A stretch of 24,627 nucleotides of DNA from an uncultured Lachnospiraceae bacterium. GTDB taxonomy: Bacteria > Bacillota > Clostridia > Lachnospirales > Lachnospiraceae. Positions 1 through 7,867 of the stretch are shown piece by piece. The notes beneath the pieces are model-generated. The model ran no database searches and was not told the origin of the DNA. It worked only from the letters and a program-made list of their open reading frames with translations. The stretch's first letter is position 1. Each line of letters begins with the position of its first letter. The position numbers were made by a program, and so were the translations under genes. Location of the stretch: contig CAMNGO010000009.1 of NCBI GenBank assembly GCA_946538445.1, forward strand, positions 1 to 24,627, read 5' to 3'.

Positions 1-81
1 CGGATTGAATTGCTGGCACAGCAGGCGGCAGCTAAACGCAATCTGAAGAGCAGAACCAGGCGCAGGCGACGGAGATATTAA
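1..81 (+). CDS. C-terminal end of an unidentified gene (partial)
   Basis: Frame 1 is open from the first base to a TAA at 79-81 and encodes about 26 residues ending in a run of arginines (tail RTRRRRRRY). The other two plus frames close quickly. It is probably the last part of a gene that begins outside the window, lying 31 bases before yaaA on the same strand. Arg/Lys-rich tails are common on nucleic-acid-binding proteins such as RNA helicases, but no domain is visible here and no function is assigned. Being so short, it could be open by chance. Confidence 0.4.
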   Translation, partial: RIELLAQQAAAKRNLKSRTRRRRRRY

Positions 82-112
82 GGAAGTCATACAAGAAGAA
101 AGGGGAACTCAG

Positions 113-877
113 ATGAAGATCATATTGTCTCCGGCTAAAAAAATGAATATCAACGATGATGTGGGAGTTGGCATCATCACCAGGCCCTGTTTCCTGGAGC
201 AGACGGAAGAGATTCTCGCCTGGATGCAGGAACAGTCCCATGAAGACCTGCAGAAATTGTGGGCGTGCAATGATAAGATTGCCGCGCAGAATTTTGACCG
301 GCTGGATCACATGGACCTGTACCACCGCCTGACCCCGGCCATCTTATCTTATGAGGGAATCGCTTTCCAATATATGGCACCTGCAGTGTTTGAATACGGT
401 CATTTTGACTATGTGCAGAATCACCTGAGGATTCTGTCCGCTTTTTATGGGGCTTTGCGACCCATGGATGGGGTCACTCCCTATCGGTTAGAGATGATGG
501 CAAAAGCTGCTATCGGAAACCATAAGAATCTCTATGATTTCTGGGGGGACCGCCTGTATAAAGCGGTTCGCGATGAAAGCGGCATCATCATTAATCTGGC
601 CTCCAAAGAGTATTCGAAATGTGTCGAAAAGTACCTGGGAGACCGGGACCGATATATTACCATCACATTTTGTGAGCAGTCCAAGGGCAAACTGGTGACC
701 AAGGGAACCTATGCAAAGATGGCGAGGGGAGAGATGGTCCGCTATATGGCTGAAAATCACATCGAAGATCCGGAAGAGATCAAAGGGTTTGACCATCTGG
801 GTTATGTCTTCCGGGAGGATTTATCTTCTGATACGGAGTATGTTTTTGAGAGACTTGATCTCAACACTTCTCGATAA
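113..877 (+). CDS. yaaA: YaaA/DUF328 family peroxide stress protein
   Basis: The 254-residue product opens with the family hallmark MKIILSPAKKMN and has the usual length of about 250 residues. Other family-like segments are LSAFYGALRPMDGVTPYRLEM in the middle and GDRLYKAV followed by INLASKEYSK in the second half. In E. coli, YaaA binds DNA and limits free-iron-driven damage during peroxide stress; that role is known for the family and is inferred here. The ATG at 113 follows an AGGGG ribosome-binding site. There is no signal peptide or membrane segment, so it should be cytoplasmic. Its last 17 bases overlap the 3' end of the convergent SRAP gene, leaving no room for a separate terminator. 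The gene lies next to a DNA-repair operon, which fits its protective role. Confidence 0.93.
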   Translation: MKIILSPAKKMNINDDVGVGIITRPCFLEQTEEILAWMQEQSHEDLQKLWACNDKIAAQNFDRLDHMDLYHRLTPAILSYEGIAFQYMAPAVFEYGHFDYVQNHLRILSAFYGALRPMDGVTPYRLEMMAKAAIGNHKNLYDFWGDRLYKAVRDESGIIINLASKEYSKCVEKYLGDRDRYITITFCEQSKGKLVTKGTYAKMARGEMVRYMAENHIEDPEEIKGFDHLGYVFREDLSSDTEYVFERLDLNTSR

Positions 878-1499
878 TCATGTCTGTGAGGCTGTTTTCG
901 GCGATTCTTTTTACGTCGGACACGAAAGTGGCAGGATTGATCCAATCCGCTATGGCATCCTCCGCGAGGATGACGGGCATCCTGTCATGAATTTTCTCCA
1001 GATCCATGGAAGGCTTTCTGGTGAGGACCGTGAAGACAGGGTACTGGAAGCCGGTATCCGTCTGCTGGATGCGATAGAGGCCGGCAAGCCAGGTGACCTG
1101 TTGATTCCTGGGCTGGATGGCATATTTATCTTTTACCTTCAGGCGGGTTCCAACTTGTATATGATCCCATTCGAAGTAGTATGACGCTGGTATGATACAG
1201 CGTCTTTTTTTCCATTCTTCTTTAAAAGAGGGCTTTTCCGGGGCGGTTTCTACCCTGGCATTGACGATGGGCCGGTCCATTCCCGGGAAGGAGAAACCCC
1301 AGATCATGGGATAGATCTGTTTTATTCCCTTTTTGTCCGGTGCAATGACAGGCACCATATCCGTAGGACGGACTTCTCCTTGTGTCTTAAGAGCTTTTCC
1401 CAGCTGATCCACCATCTTTCCCGTCAGGGAAGAATTGCGGGCAGCCTCTATAATGGGGCGTAATTCCGGAGATAACTCCATAAGATATCTGGTACACAT
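861..1499 (-). CDS. SOS response-associated peptidase (SRAP/HMCES/YedK family)
   Basis: The 212-residue protein starts MCTRY, so Cys2 would be exposed after Met removal. Cys2 is the residue that crosslinks to abasic sites in HMCES/YedK. Other family marks are NARVET, then RRCIIPASYYFEW carrying the conserved Glu, and HDRMPVIL carrying the conserved His. Known role: covalent shielding of abasic sites in single-stranded DNA. It is the last gene of the minus-strand operon XRE-ImmA-PolY-YolD-SRAP, 12 bases after the YolD-like gene, and a GGGAGAATAAACT ribosome-binding region precedes its ATG. Its stop lies inside the convergent yaaA gene. All key residues are present and the length is normal for the family. 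Position behind a LexA-type box suggests damage induction. Confidence 0.93.
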   Translation of the reverse strand: MCTRYLMELSPELRPIIEAARNSSLTGKMVDQLGKALKTQGEVRPTDMVPVIAPDKKGIKQIYPMIWGFSFPGMDRPIVNARVETAPEKPSFKEEWKKRRCIIPASYYFEWDHIQVGTRLKVKDKYAIQPRNQQVTWLAGLYRIQQTDTGFQYPVFTVLTRKPSMDLEKIHDRMPVILAEDAIADWINPATFVSDVKRIAENSLTDMIIEKC

Positions 1500-1511
1500 A
1501 GTTTATTCTCC

Positions 1512-2087
1512 CTAAATTCTATAATTTTTTCTTTCCCGGTTATCCAAAGCACGGAACAGATCTCCGCTGATGTCTGTCACATCGGAAAGGGGGATTGTTG
1601 TCTCCTCTATCTGGATCGAGTTGGTGATACGGGTATCAATCCGATGTACCTTACCGGTAATCTTCTCATAGCTTCCGCCGGAACCATAAGCCTCATGCTC
1701 CGTATCCTTACAGGGCGAAAAGAAGGTGACGGTAACCGGGACGGGACTCTTTCTGCGGGAACCGCTGTGCACATAAAGCATGGAATGAAGAAGCTGTAGC
1801 TTCCTGTTCAGATTATCCTGCTCTTCTCTGCTCAGTTCTTTTTTTCTTACATACACAACTTCCTTGCTCTCTATCCGGTCCCCGAAATATTTCAATGCCT
1901 CAAAGGGAGCGAATAATTTGGCCCTTCTGGAACAGGACATGGAGGGATGGCGGATGAGAAAGCGGGAGAGAGGTTCGTGCCGGGGACGCCCGTGAAAGTA
2001 GGTGTCCCGATATTTGAAATCCGGGGGCATGGACATGGATCCGACCTCGGAGTAACCGGTATGATGTAATAATGATCTGTCTTGCAC
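1512..2087 (-). CDS. YolD-like family protein
   Basis: The 191-residue protein has the YolD-like core. RRAKLFAPFEALKYF sits near residue 55, then a charged helix KKELSREEQDNLNRKLQLL, a strand-rich VTVTFFSPC segment, and a C-terminal part ITGKVHRIDTR...IPLSDVTDISG. YolD-like proteins occur directly beside Y-family polymerases in Bacillus phage and chromosomal operons (yolD-uvrX, yqjX-yqjW) and are thought to assist them; the mechanism is not established. The start is GTG at 2087, chosen because a GGAGG site lies 7-8 bases upstream. It follows the polymerase by 28 bases and precedes SRAP by 12. The N-terminal 45 residues are longer than in small YolD proteins, so an internal ATG is possible but has weaker signals. 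Confidence 0.75.
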   Translation of the reverse strand: MQDRSLLHHTGYSEVGSMSMPPDFKYRDTYFHGRPRHEPLSRFLIRHPSMSCSRRAKLFAPFEALKYFGDRIESKEVVYVRKKELSREEQDNLNRKLQLLHSMLYVHSGSRRKSPVPVTVTFFSPCKDTEHEAYGSGGSYEKITGKVHRIDTRITNSIQIEETTIPLSDVTDISGDLFRALDNRERKNYRI

Positions 2088-2115
2088 AATAATTCCTCCC
2101 CTCCGGTGGCTCCTT

Positions 2116-3531
2116 TCACGCCTTGTGGCCTCCGATCTGCTGATTCCTCTCCAGGGTTGTACCGCCTTTCCTCAGATTCAATCCTTTGATCACGGCATTC
2201 TTACCGTAACGCTTCCGGATAGACATCATGGCAGCCTGGATCTTTTTCTCCTTCTCCAGAACCTCATAATCTGTGAACAGATTCAGCTGATATACCCCAT
2301 CATCGATACGGATATCAACAGCGCTGATGTTTATCCTGCGGAAGAGGAGGCGGGAGTCTGTCTTCTGATCAAACTGCCTCAGAAGAGAGGAGGAGATCAG
2401 GTCGCAGGAATTCGTCTTCTCAGGGAGACGTATGGTCCCGACACTGTGGTTGGGGTGCAGCCTTCCATAAAAATCAATGGAGACAGGACCTTCGTAGTCC
2501 GGGCATACCTCCAGGGACTTCCAGTCATAGGATACTGACCAGGTGAAACAGTCAGAGAGTATATTTTTGGAATACATATCACAGCACAGCACATCGATCA
2601 TCTCTGCGAAGACAACCCTGGCTTCCTCATGGGGGTAGGGTCTGGCCAGGACCTGCCCGTTGGAGAGGGAGTGGGAGCCGGTGTGATATCCTTTGATGTC
2701 CTTCATGGTCACCGGTTCGATCCCCCAGGCATGATCGATGAGGATCTCTCCGTCGATGCCGAAGGTGCGGTAGAACCATTCTTCGTCGTAGATGCTCCTC
2801 TCCGCCACTTCTCCCATGGTAAACATGTAGGCATTCTGAAGCCTCCGGGCCTTTCCGGGACCAATCTGCCAGAAGTCTGTCAGCGGTTTGTGATCCCAGA
2901 GAAGGTATTTGTAGGAATCCTCGTTCAGCTCTGCAATCCTTACGCCGTCCTGGTCCGGAGGGGCCTTTTTGGCCACGATATCCATGGCGACCTTGGCCAG
3001 ATACAGGTTGGTGCCGATGCCTACGGTGGCTGTGATGCCGGTGTTCTTTAAGACATCCCGGATGATGGTCATGGCCATGACGTGGGCGGGGTGAACCTGC
3101 TGCCTGTCTGCCTCCTCCCTGTAATAATGGAGGTAGGGACTGCAGTAGATAAAAGACTCATCGATGGAGTAGACATGGACATCTTCAGCAGCTGCATAGC
3201 GGAGAATGATGGAATAAATCTGGGCAGAGACCTGCTCGTAGAGTGCCATCCTGGGAACTGCTGTGTAATAATCCACCCGGGTATGGCGCTGCCGCTCGTA
3301 TTTCCGGATGGCCTGTCTGGCCTCAAACAGCCTGGGTCGTGAAGGAACTCCGATGGCCTTCAGAGAGGGGGAAACCGCCAGGCAGATCGTCTTATCGGAC
3401 CTGGTGGGATCTGCAACCAGAAGGTTCGCCTTCAGAGGATCCAAACCCCTTTCGACGCATTCCACGGAGGCGTAGAAAGATTTCATATCAATGGCGATAT
3501 AGACTTCTCCAGGTTCTCCCGTCTGCTTCAT
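2116..3531 (-). CDS. Y-family translesion DNA polymerase (UmuC/UvrX-like)
   Basis: A 471-residue lesion-bypass polymerase. The first catalytic motif is IAIDMKSFYASVE, with Asp15 and the steric-gate region. The second is YSIDESFIY, with Asp124-Glu125. A fingers segment CLAVSPSLKAIGVPSRPRLFEA matches UmuC/UvrX more than DinB. A helix-hairpin-helix region (FWQIGPGKARRLQNAYMFTMGEVA) follows, then a little-finger domain. Pol V/UvrX-type enzymes copy past damaged bases and are error-prone. The ATG is preceded by AAGGAG. The gene lies 13 bases after the ImmA/IrrE gene and 28 before the YolD-like gene, as in Bacillus uvrX/yqjW loci. Family and catalytic competence are well supported; whether it needs a UmuD-like partner cannot be told, and none is encoded here. 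Confidence 0.95.
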   Translation of the reverse strand: MKQTGEPGEVYIAIDMKSFYASVECVERGLDPLKANLLVADPTRSDKTICLAVSPSLKAIGVPSRPRLFEARQAIRKYERQRHTRVDYYTAVPRMALYEQVSAQIYSIILRYAAAEDVHVYSIDESFIYCSPYLHYYREEADRQQVHPAHVMAMTIIRDVLKNTGITATVGIGTNLYLAKVAMDIVAKKAPPDQDGVRIAELNEDSYKYLLWDHKPLTDFWQIGPGKARRLQNAYMFTMGEVAERSIYDEEWFYRTFGIDGEILIDHAWGIEPVTMKDIKGYHTGSHSLSNGQVLARPYPHEEARVVFAEMIDVLCCDMYSKNILSDCFTWSVSYDWKSLEVCPDYEGPVSIDFYGRLHPNHSVGTIRLPEKTNSCDLISSSLLRQFDQKTDSRLLFRRINISAVDIRIDDGVYQLNLFTDYEVLEKEKKIQAAMMSIRKRYGKNAVIKGLNLRKGGTTLERNQQIGGHKA

Positions 3532-3544
3532 CCTGACTCACTCC

Positions 3545-4093
3545 TTAGAGAGAATCCGCCCGGTCTTCAATCTTACCCATAAACCGCCTGTCCGGAGTAA
3601 AAGGAATCCGGAGATCGGTGCCGCTCTTCTTCATCTCGGCCAGCTTAAGAGCAAGCAGGTTAACATTGACATCCAGGGAGGAGGCGATGGATACGATGTC
3701 CCACCCGTCCCGGAGCATCTCGGTCAGGGCTTTCTCATCGATCAGCAGGTTGGCGGCAAACAGGTTCGCCTCGTACTCGGTACTGCTGGTGATATCGAAA
3801 AGCTCCATCTCGACGATCCGCCGGAACTGACCGCCCTTTGCCCTGCGCAGGAGATCCTTGTGAAGAAGGATATGCCCCAACTCATGGGCACAGGTCATCC
3901 TCTGCATCTGTGGGCTGAGATTCTCATTGATGTGGATATAATAATTGTTCAATACATTGGTACAGAATCCCTTCTGCCGCTTCATATGAATGTGACGGAC
4001 ACAGACACCCAGCTGTTCTGCCAGCTTAAATGGATCGCGGGTCCCGTGTTCGGCAATCAATATCCCGGGAAGGGAAAAGGCTCGATTATCCAT
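3545..4093 (-). CDS. ImmA/IrrE family metallo-endopeptidase
   Basis: A 182-residue protein with the zinc-protease helix CAHELGHILLH (HExxH) near residue 70 and a downstream EYEANLFAANLLI helix that supplies the third metal ligand. Proteins of this family cleave a partner XRE-type repressor: ImmA acts on ImmR in ICEBs1, and IrrE/PprI on DdrO in Deinococcus. Here the gene follows an XRE gene directly, and its GGAGG ribosome-binding site overlaps the XRE stop region, so the two are probably translated together. The polymerase begins 13 bases downstream. Cleavage of the neighbouring repressor is inferred from this pairing and is not visible in sequence. The zinc-binding residues are intact and the length is normal. 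Confidence 0.92.
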   Translation of the reverse strand: MDNRAFSLPGILIAEHGTRDPFKLAEQLGVCVRHIHMKRQKGFCTNVLNNYYIHINENLSPQMQRMTCAHELGHILLHKDLLRRAKGGQFRRIVEMELFDITSSTEYEANLFAANLLIDEKALTEMLRDGWDIVSIASSLDVNVNLLALKLAEMKKSGTDLRIPFTPDRRFMGKIEDRADSL

Positions 4094-4098
4094 GGGAA

Positions 4099-4515
4099 TC
4101 AGACATCCTCCTCGCTCCGGTACTTCTTTGGAATGTACTTGCGGTTTTTCTTCTTGGCTTCCCAGTAAGCCTCCTGCATGGCCTGCATGATTGCATCCAT
4201 ATCCTCCTCATCCATCTCGCCGCCGGCCCACATGGATGCAAGGTCGGAGACCATGTCCCAGGCCTGCCTGGCCCCCCGGCTTCCGTAGCGCTCATTGGCG
4301 CGGAGGATGAAGGAAGCGTTCTTATCCAGGAGGACTTCCTCACGGATCTCCAGGGCGTCTGCCAGGACGTTGTAAGTCTCCTTCTTTTTCGGGAGACGGG
4401 TCCCAAGCTCATAATTCTGTATGGTCCGCAGGGACAAGCCGGTAATCTCCGCCAGTTCCTTTTGTGACATGCTCTTTGCAATACGTGCATTCCTGATCTT
4501 TTCACTGAATTCCAT
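4099..4515 (-). CDS. XRE-family HTH repressor paired with ImmA/IrrE
   Basis: From the ATG at 4515 this encodes 138 residues starting MEFSEKIRNARIAKSMSQKE. An N-terminal helix-turn-helix (MSQKELAEITGLSLRTIQNYE) is followed by a helical, acidic and Lys/Arg-rich C-terminal part (GGEMDEEDMDAIMQAMQEAY, then KKKNRKYIPKKYRSEEDV). An upstream ATG at 4578 is rejected as start: the sigma-A promoter at 4590-4618 would begin RNA only a few bases before it, while 4515 has a GGAAGAGAG ribosome-binding site and gives a leader of about 65 bases. It is first in the repair operon and probably regulates it. It is the likely substrate of the adjacent protease, which is an inference. Two CGCAA direct repeats in the leader (4565-4578) might be a binding site. 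Confidence 0.9.
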   Translation of the reverse strand: MEFSEKIRNARIAKSMSQKELAEITGLSLRTIQNYELGTRLPKKKETYNVLADALEIREEVLLDKNASFILRANERYGSRGARQAWDMVSDLASMWAGGEMDEEDMDAIMQAMQEAYWEAKKKNRKYIPKKYRSEEDV

Positions 4516-4589
4516 TTCTCTCTTCCAGCCTTTCTGCAGATGCCTTCGCATCTTGCCGAACTTTCGCAAATAACGCAACTTGTGATGTT

Positions 4590-4618
4590 ATAATACATCC
4601 CGGTGACGGATCTGTCAA
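4590..4618 (-). promoter_or_regulatory. Sigma-A promoter of the repair operon
   Basis: Read on the minus strand, TTGACA (4613-4618), a 17-base spacer and TATTAT (4590-4595) form a near-consensus vegetative promoter. It points at the XRE-ImmA-PolY-YolD-SRAP operon. Expected transcription start is near 4583. Confidence 0.85.
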
Positions 4619-4625
4619 TAGAAAA

Positions 4626-4641
4626 TCGAACAAAAGTTCGA
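4626..4641. promoter_or_regulatory. LexA/DinR-type SOS box
   Basis: TCGAAC-AAAA-GTTCGA has perfect 6-base arms around a 4-base centre and matches the Gram-positive LexA consensus CGAACRNRYGTTYG except at the Y position. It lies 7 bases upstream of the repair operon's -35 element and 16 bases upstream of the -35 of the divergent aro gene. It could therefore influence both promoters. Confidence 0.8.
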
Positions 4642-4657
4642 TGATAAAAAGGGACAC

Positions 4658-4686
4658 TTGACAAAGCAGAAGAATCGTTGTATGTA
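4658..4686 (+). promoter_or_regulatory. Probable promoter of the aro fusion gene
   Basis: A perfect TTGACA (4658-4663) is followed after 17 bases by TATGTA (4681-4686), a weak -10 element matching three of six bases. It is the best candidate promoter for the gene at 4755 and lies back to back with the repair-operon promoter. Confidence 0.5.
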
Positions 4687-4692
4687 GTTTAC

Positions 4693-4716
4693 ATATGTCA
4701 GTATGTTCTGACGTAT
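4693..4716. promoter_or_regulatory. Imperfect palindrome in the aro leader
   Basis: ATATGTCAG and CTGACGTAT flank a 6-base centre, with one G-T wobble in nine pairs. It lies just downstream of the predicted start of transcription and 39 bases before the aro ATG. It could be an operator or a leader hairpin. The core GTCAG...CTGAC recurs at 16043-16058. Confidence 0.35.
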
Positions 4717-4754
4717 TTGACGGAAGGAATGGATAAAAACAACGGGAGGATGAC

Positions 4755-6413
4755 ATGGCATACGGCTTATTGGGAGAAAAACTCTCCGGCACATTATTAC
4801 AGAAGATATTTGATAAGATCGGAAAAGATAAATACGATATGTGGGAGAGGGCACCGGAGAAAGTGGACGCTTTTATGAAAGAAGCGGTTTTTCTGGGGGC
4901 TTTTGTGGACAAGGCGTACCGGGAGAAGGTTCTTCCTTATGTGGAGAATTTCAGCCGGGAGGCGGAACTGGCAGGATCCGTCAATACCGTCATTTACCGG
5001 GACGGTCATCTGACAGGCTATCACACGGAGTATGCCGCTCTGGAGTCAGTGCTGCGGAAGATGGGACTGGACCTGCAGGGGAAAAAAGTTTTGATCCTGG
5101 GGGACGGTGAGACAGGAGGAATTGCCCGGATTCTGGCCACGGATAAAGGGGCGTCACACATTTTCCAGATTCCCGGGGACGGGAATGAAAGCTGGGAGAT
5201 GGATGAGTCCTCCTATGCGGAGTGTGCCGATGCGGAGATTCTCATTCAGACCACTTCCTGTGGAATGAATCCCAATCTTGAGGATTGTCCGGTGGACCTG
5301 GGGCGGTTTCCCAAAATCGAGGGAGTGGTGGAGACCATATGGGATCCTCTGCGGACCGCTTTGGTGCTGGAGGCTGAAAAAAGAAGCATCCCCGTGGAGG
5401 GGGGACTATATTTCCTTGTAGCTCAGGCAATCTATGCGATGGAACGTTTCCTTACCGCCTCTTTTGAAGATGAGAAAACAGAGACCATATACCGGCAGAT
5501 CCTGAATGAGAGGAGAAATCTCGTTCTGGTCGGTATGTCCCAGGTGGGAAAGACAACCGTGGGGACTCTGCTATCTGAGCGGCTCGGCAAGGAACTGAAG
5601 GATACCGACCGTCTGGTCATCGCCAAAGAAGGGTGTGAGATCACCGATATCTTTGCCGGGAGAGGCGAAAGCTATTTCAGGGATGTGGAATCAGAGGTAG
5701 TCCGCGAGGTCGCTCTGGAGCATGAGCTGATCATCGCCACCGGCGGCGGAGCAGTGATGCGGGAAGAAAACGTGGAGGCTTTGAAGAAGAACGGGCTGGT
5801 TATCTTCCTGGACCGTCCGCTGGACCAGATTACACCGACAGATGACAGACCTCTGGCAAACACGGTTGAGAAGATTTACGGGCTTTTCCGTGCGCGCTAT
5901 CCCATCTATAAATCTGTCTGCGACGTACATGTGACCAATCATCTGTCTGCGGATATCGTGACGGATAAGATCCTCCGTGTCCTGGAAAATAAGAAGAAAC
6001 TGCTGGTGATTAACGGACCCTGCCTGAATATGCTGGGAATCCGTGAACCGGATATCTATGGCTACATCGGCTATAACCAACTGTATCGTAAGATACAGGT
6101 CCATGCCATGGAGCTGGGAGTGGAAGTGGAATGTTATCAGTCCAACCATGAGGGTGACCTGGTGGATAAGATCCTGAAGGCTTATGGTGTGATGGATGGC
6201 ATCGTAATCAATCCGGGAGCCTATGCTTATACCAGTCTGGCCATGCTGGATGCCCTGCGGATTGCTGACATCCCCACTGTGGAAGTACATCTGTGGGACG
6301 AGGACAAGGATGCATTCCGCCAGACCAACTATATCCGTCCGGCCTGCAAAGACGTGATCACGGGTCATGGGACCGACGGGTATCTGGAGGCTATGGATTT
6401 TCTGGTGAAATAA
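4755..6413 (+). CDS. Shikimate-pathway fusion: AroE-like, shikimate kinase, type II dehydroquinase
   Basis: A 552-residue three-domain protein. Residues 1-235 resemble shikimate dehydrogenase AroE, with AGSVNTV, a Rossmann turn LILGDGETGG and FLVAQAIYAMERF. The catalytic Lys of VTxPxK is replaced by Arg56 (VDKAYR), the catalytic Asp of NTD by Glu92 (HTE), and the SxS motif is missing, so this domain is probably not a normal dehydrogenase. Residues 254-410 are shikimate kinase with Walker A GMSQVGKTT, DTD, GRGESYFRDVE, TGGGA, DRPL and RYPIY, all apparently intact. Residues 415-552 are type II 3-dehydroquinate dehydratase with Arg430, catalytic Tyr435, INPGA, EVH and FR present, but GPN has become GPC and the YTH histidine is Tyr492. 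A GGGAGG site precedes the ATG. MATE follows by 37 bases. Confidence 0.88.
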   Translation: MAYGLLGEKLSGTLLQKIFDKIGKDKYDMWERAPEKVDAFMKEAVFLGAFVDKAYREKVLPYVENFSREAELAGSVNTVIYRDGHLTGYHTEYAALESVLRKMGLDLQGKKVLILGDGETGGIARILATDKGASHIFQIPGDGNESWEMDESSYAECADAEILIQTTSCGMNPNLEDCPVDLGRFPKIEGVVETIWDPLRTALVLEAEKRSIPVEGGLYFLVAQAIYAMERFLTASFEDEKTETIYRQILNERRNLVLVGMSQVGKTTVGTLLSERLGKELKDTDRLVIAKEGCEITDIFAGRGESYFRDVESEVVREVALEHELIIATGGGAVMREENVEALKKNGLVIFLDRPLDQITPTDDRPLANTVEKIYGLFRARYPIYKSVCDVHVTNHLSADIVTDKILRVLENKKKLLVINGPCLNMLGIREPDIYGYIGYNQLYRKIQVHAMELGVEVECYQSNHEGDLVDKILKAYGVMDGIVINPGAYAYTSLAMLDALRIADIPTVEVHLWDEDKDAFRQTNYIRPACKDVITGHGTDGYLEAMDFLVK

Positions 6414-6450
6414 AGATCATCTATGATGATTGAGAAGAAGTGTTGTTGAA

Positions 6451-7803
6451 ATGAATAGAAACAAAAATATAAATATGATGGAAGGCCCCCTGGCCGGCAA
6501 GGTTTTGCTGTATGCGCTTCCTTTGGCGGCTACCGGGATCCTGCAGCAGCTCTTCAATGCGGCCGATGTGGCTGTGGTCGGGAGCTTTGTAGGTAAGGAA
6601 GCCATGGCGGCCGTCGGCAGCAACAGTGCCATTATCAGCCTCCTGGTCAACCTCTTTATCGGCATCTCCCTGGGCAGCAATGTGATCATAGCCCATGCTG
6701 TGGGAAAGGGAGACAGGGAAGAGATCCATAAAACCCTCTACACCTCCCTGCTGATCGCTCTTGCAGGAGGGTTCTTCCTCATGATCCTGGGGGAGATCTT
6801 TGCGGCTAAGATTCTGATGCTCACCGGAGTCCCCCCGGAAGTGTTCGATATGGCAGTCCTCTATCTGAGGATTTATCTGCTGGGCATGCCGGTGATCCTC
6901 CTGTATAACTTTGAAGCGGCGATCTTCCGAGGAAGGGGGAACACCAGGACTCCCCTGGTGGCCCTGGCCGCTTCCGGAGTGATCAATGTTCTGCTGAACC
7001 TGCTGTTTGTGCTGGCTTTTCACCGGTCCGTGGACGGGGTGGCCATGGCGACGGCAATCTCCAATCTGGTAAGCTCTGCTTACCTGTTTTACAAACTAAA
7101 CCGCTCGGGGGATGAGATTCAGTTCCGATTCCGTGAGTTTCAGGTGGATATGGGTGTGCTGGCTAAAATTCTGAGGATCGGGATTCCTGCCGGTCTGCAG
7201 AGCTCCATGTTTTCCCTGGCCAACATCATCATCCAGGCTGCCATTAACAGTCTGGGAGCGACCGTCATGGCGGGGTCTTCCGCAGCCTTTAACCTGGAGA
7301 TCCTGGCTTATTACATGATCAATTCCTTCGGGCAGGCCTGCACCACCATCGTGGGGCAGAATTACGGTGCGGGGAAGACGGACCGGTGCAGGAAGGCTTT
7401 CATAGACTGCCTGCTGCTGGATTATTGTTTTACAGCCATAACCTGTCTCTTGATTCTGATTTTTGGCCATCAGCTGCTTTCTCTGTTCAACAGTGATCCG
7501 GAGGTGATCCGGTCCGGAATGGTGAGGCTTCGCTATATTTTCTTCGCTTATATTTTAAATATACTGCAGGAGGTTGGCTCCGGCTACCTTAGAGGATTCG
7601 GCCTTTCCCTGGTTCCTGCGGGGATCGCTTTGGCCGGGATATGCGGGATCCGGATCTTATGGATCATGGCGGTGTTTCCAAGGCACCCCTCTTTTGCCAC
7701 TATCATGGCCGTCTATCCTGTCAGTCTGTGGACCACAGGAATCGTCATTTTTATAAGTATATTGATTCTGCGGCCATCAGTAAGATACCGGAATCCGGCC
7801 TGA
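6451..7803 (+). CDS. MATE family efflux transporter
   Basis: From ATG 6451 this gives about 450 residues with roughly twelve hydrophobic membrane segments, the standard MATE size and pattern. The N-terminal signature MEGPLAGKVLLYALPLAATGILQQLFNAADV...GSFVGKEAMAAVG is typical of the Clostridia MATE group. A second-half repeat begins around LRIGIPAGLQSSMFSLANI. MATE proteins export cationic drugs or metabolites in exchange for Na+ or H+; the substrate cannot be read from sequence. A TTG at 6430 in the same frame is less likely as start; the ATG has an AGAAGAAG stretch about 10 bases upstream. The gene follows the aro fusion by 37 bases with no terminator between, and precedes the NUDIX gene by 64, so the three may share a transcript. 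Confidence 0.92.
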   Translation: MNRNKNINMMEGPLAGKVLLYALPLAATGILQQLFNAADVAVVGSFVGKEAMAAVGSNSAIISLLVNLFIGISLGSNVIIAHAVGKGDREEIHKTLYTSLLIALAGGFFLMILGEIFAAKILMLTGVPPEVFDMAVLYLRIYLLGMPVILLYNFEAAIFRGRGNTRTPLVALAASGVINVLLNLLFVLAFHRSVDGVAMATAISNLVSSAYLFYKLNRSGDEIQFRFREFQVDMGVLAKILRIGIPAGLQSSMFSLANIIIQAAINSLGATVMAGSSAAFNLEILAYYMINSFGQACTTIVGQNYGAGKTDRCRKAFIDCLLLDYCFTAITCLLILIFGHQLLSLFNSDPEVIRSGMVRLRYIFFAYILNILQEVGSGYLRGFGLSLVPAGIALAGICGIRILWIMAVFPRHPSFATIMAVYPVSLWTTGIVIFISILILRPSVRYRNPA

Positions 7804-7867
7804 TAGTTAAGAGAAATCTGATCTGTCAGGCGATGTTGCTTGAGATATAGAGAAGGAGTGTACATAC

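Noticed and set aside
2125..3536. Several plus-strand open frames across the polymerase gene
   Set aside because: They are complementary shadows of the minus-strand polymerase, which has clear catalytic motifs and ribosome-binding sites; the plus frames have neither.
4555..4580. A second LexA-like half site (CGAAC) and CGCAA direct repeats in the repair-operon leader
   Set aside because: Only half of the LexA consensus is present, and the direct repeats are short; mentioned as a possible XRE site but not called as a separate feature.
4678..4878. A 66-codon plus frame at the start of the aro gene
   Set aside because: It overlaps the true aro start in another frame, has no ribosome-binding site and matches no family.
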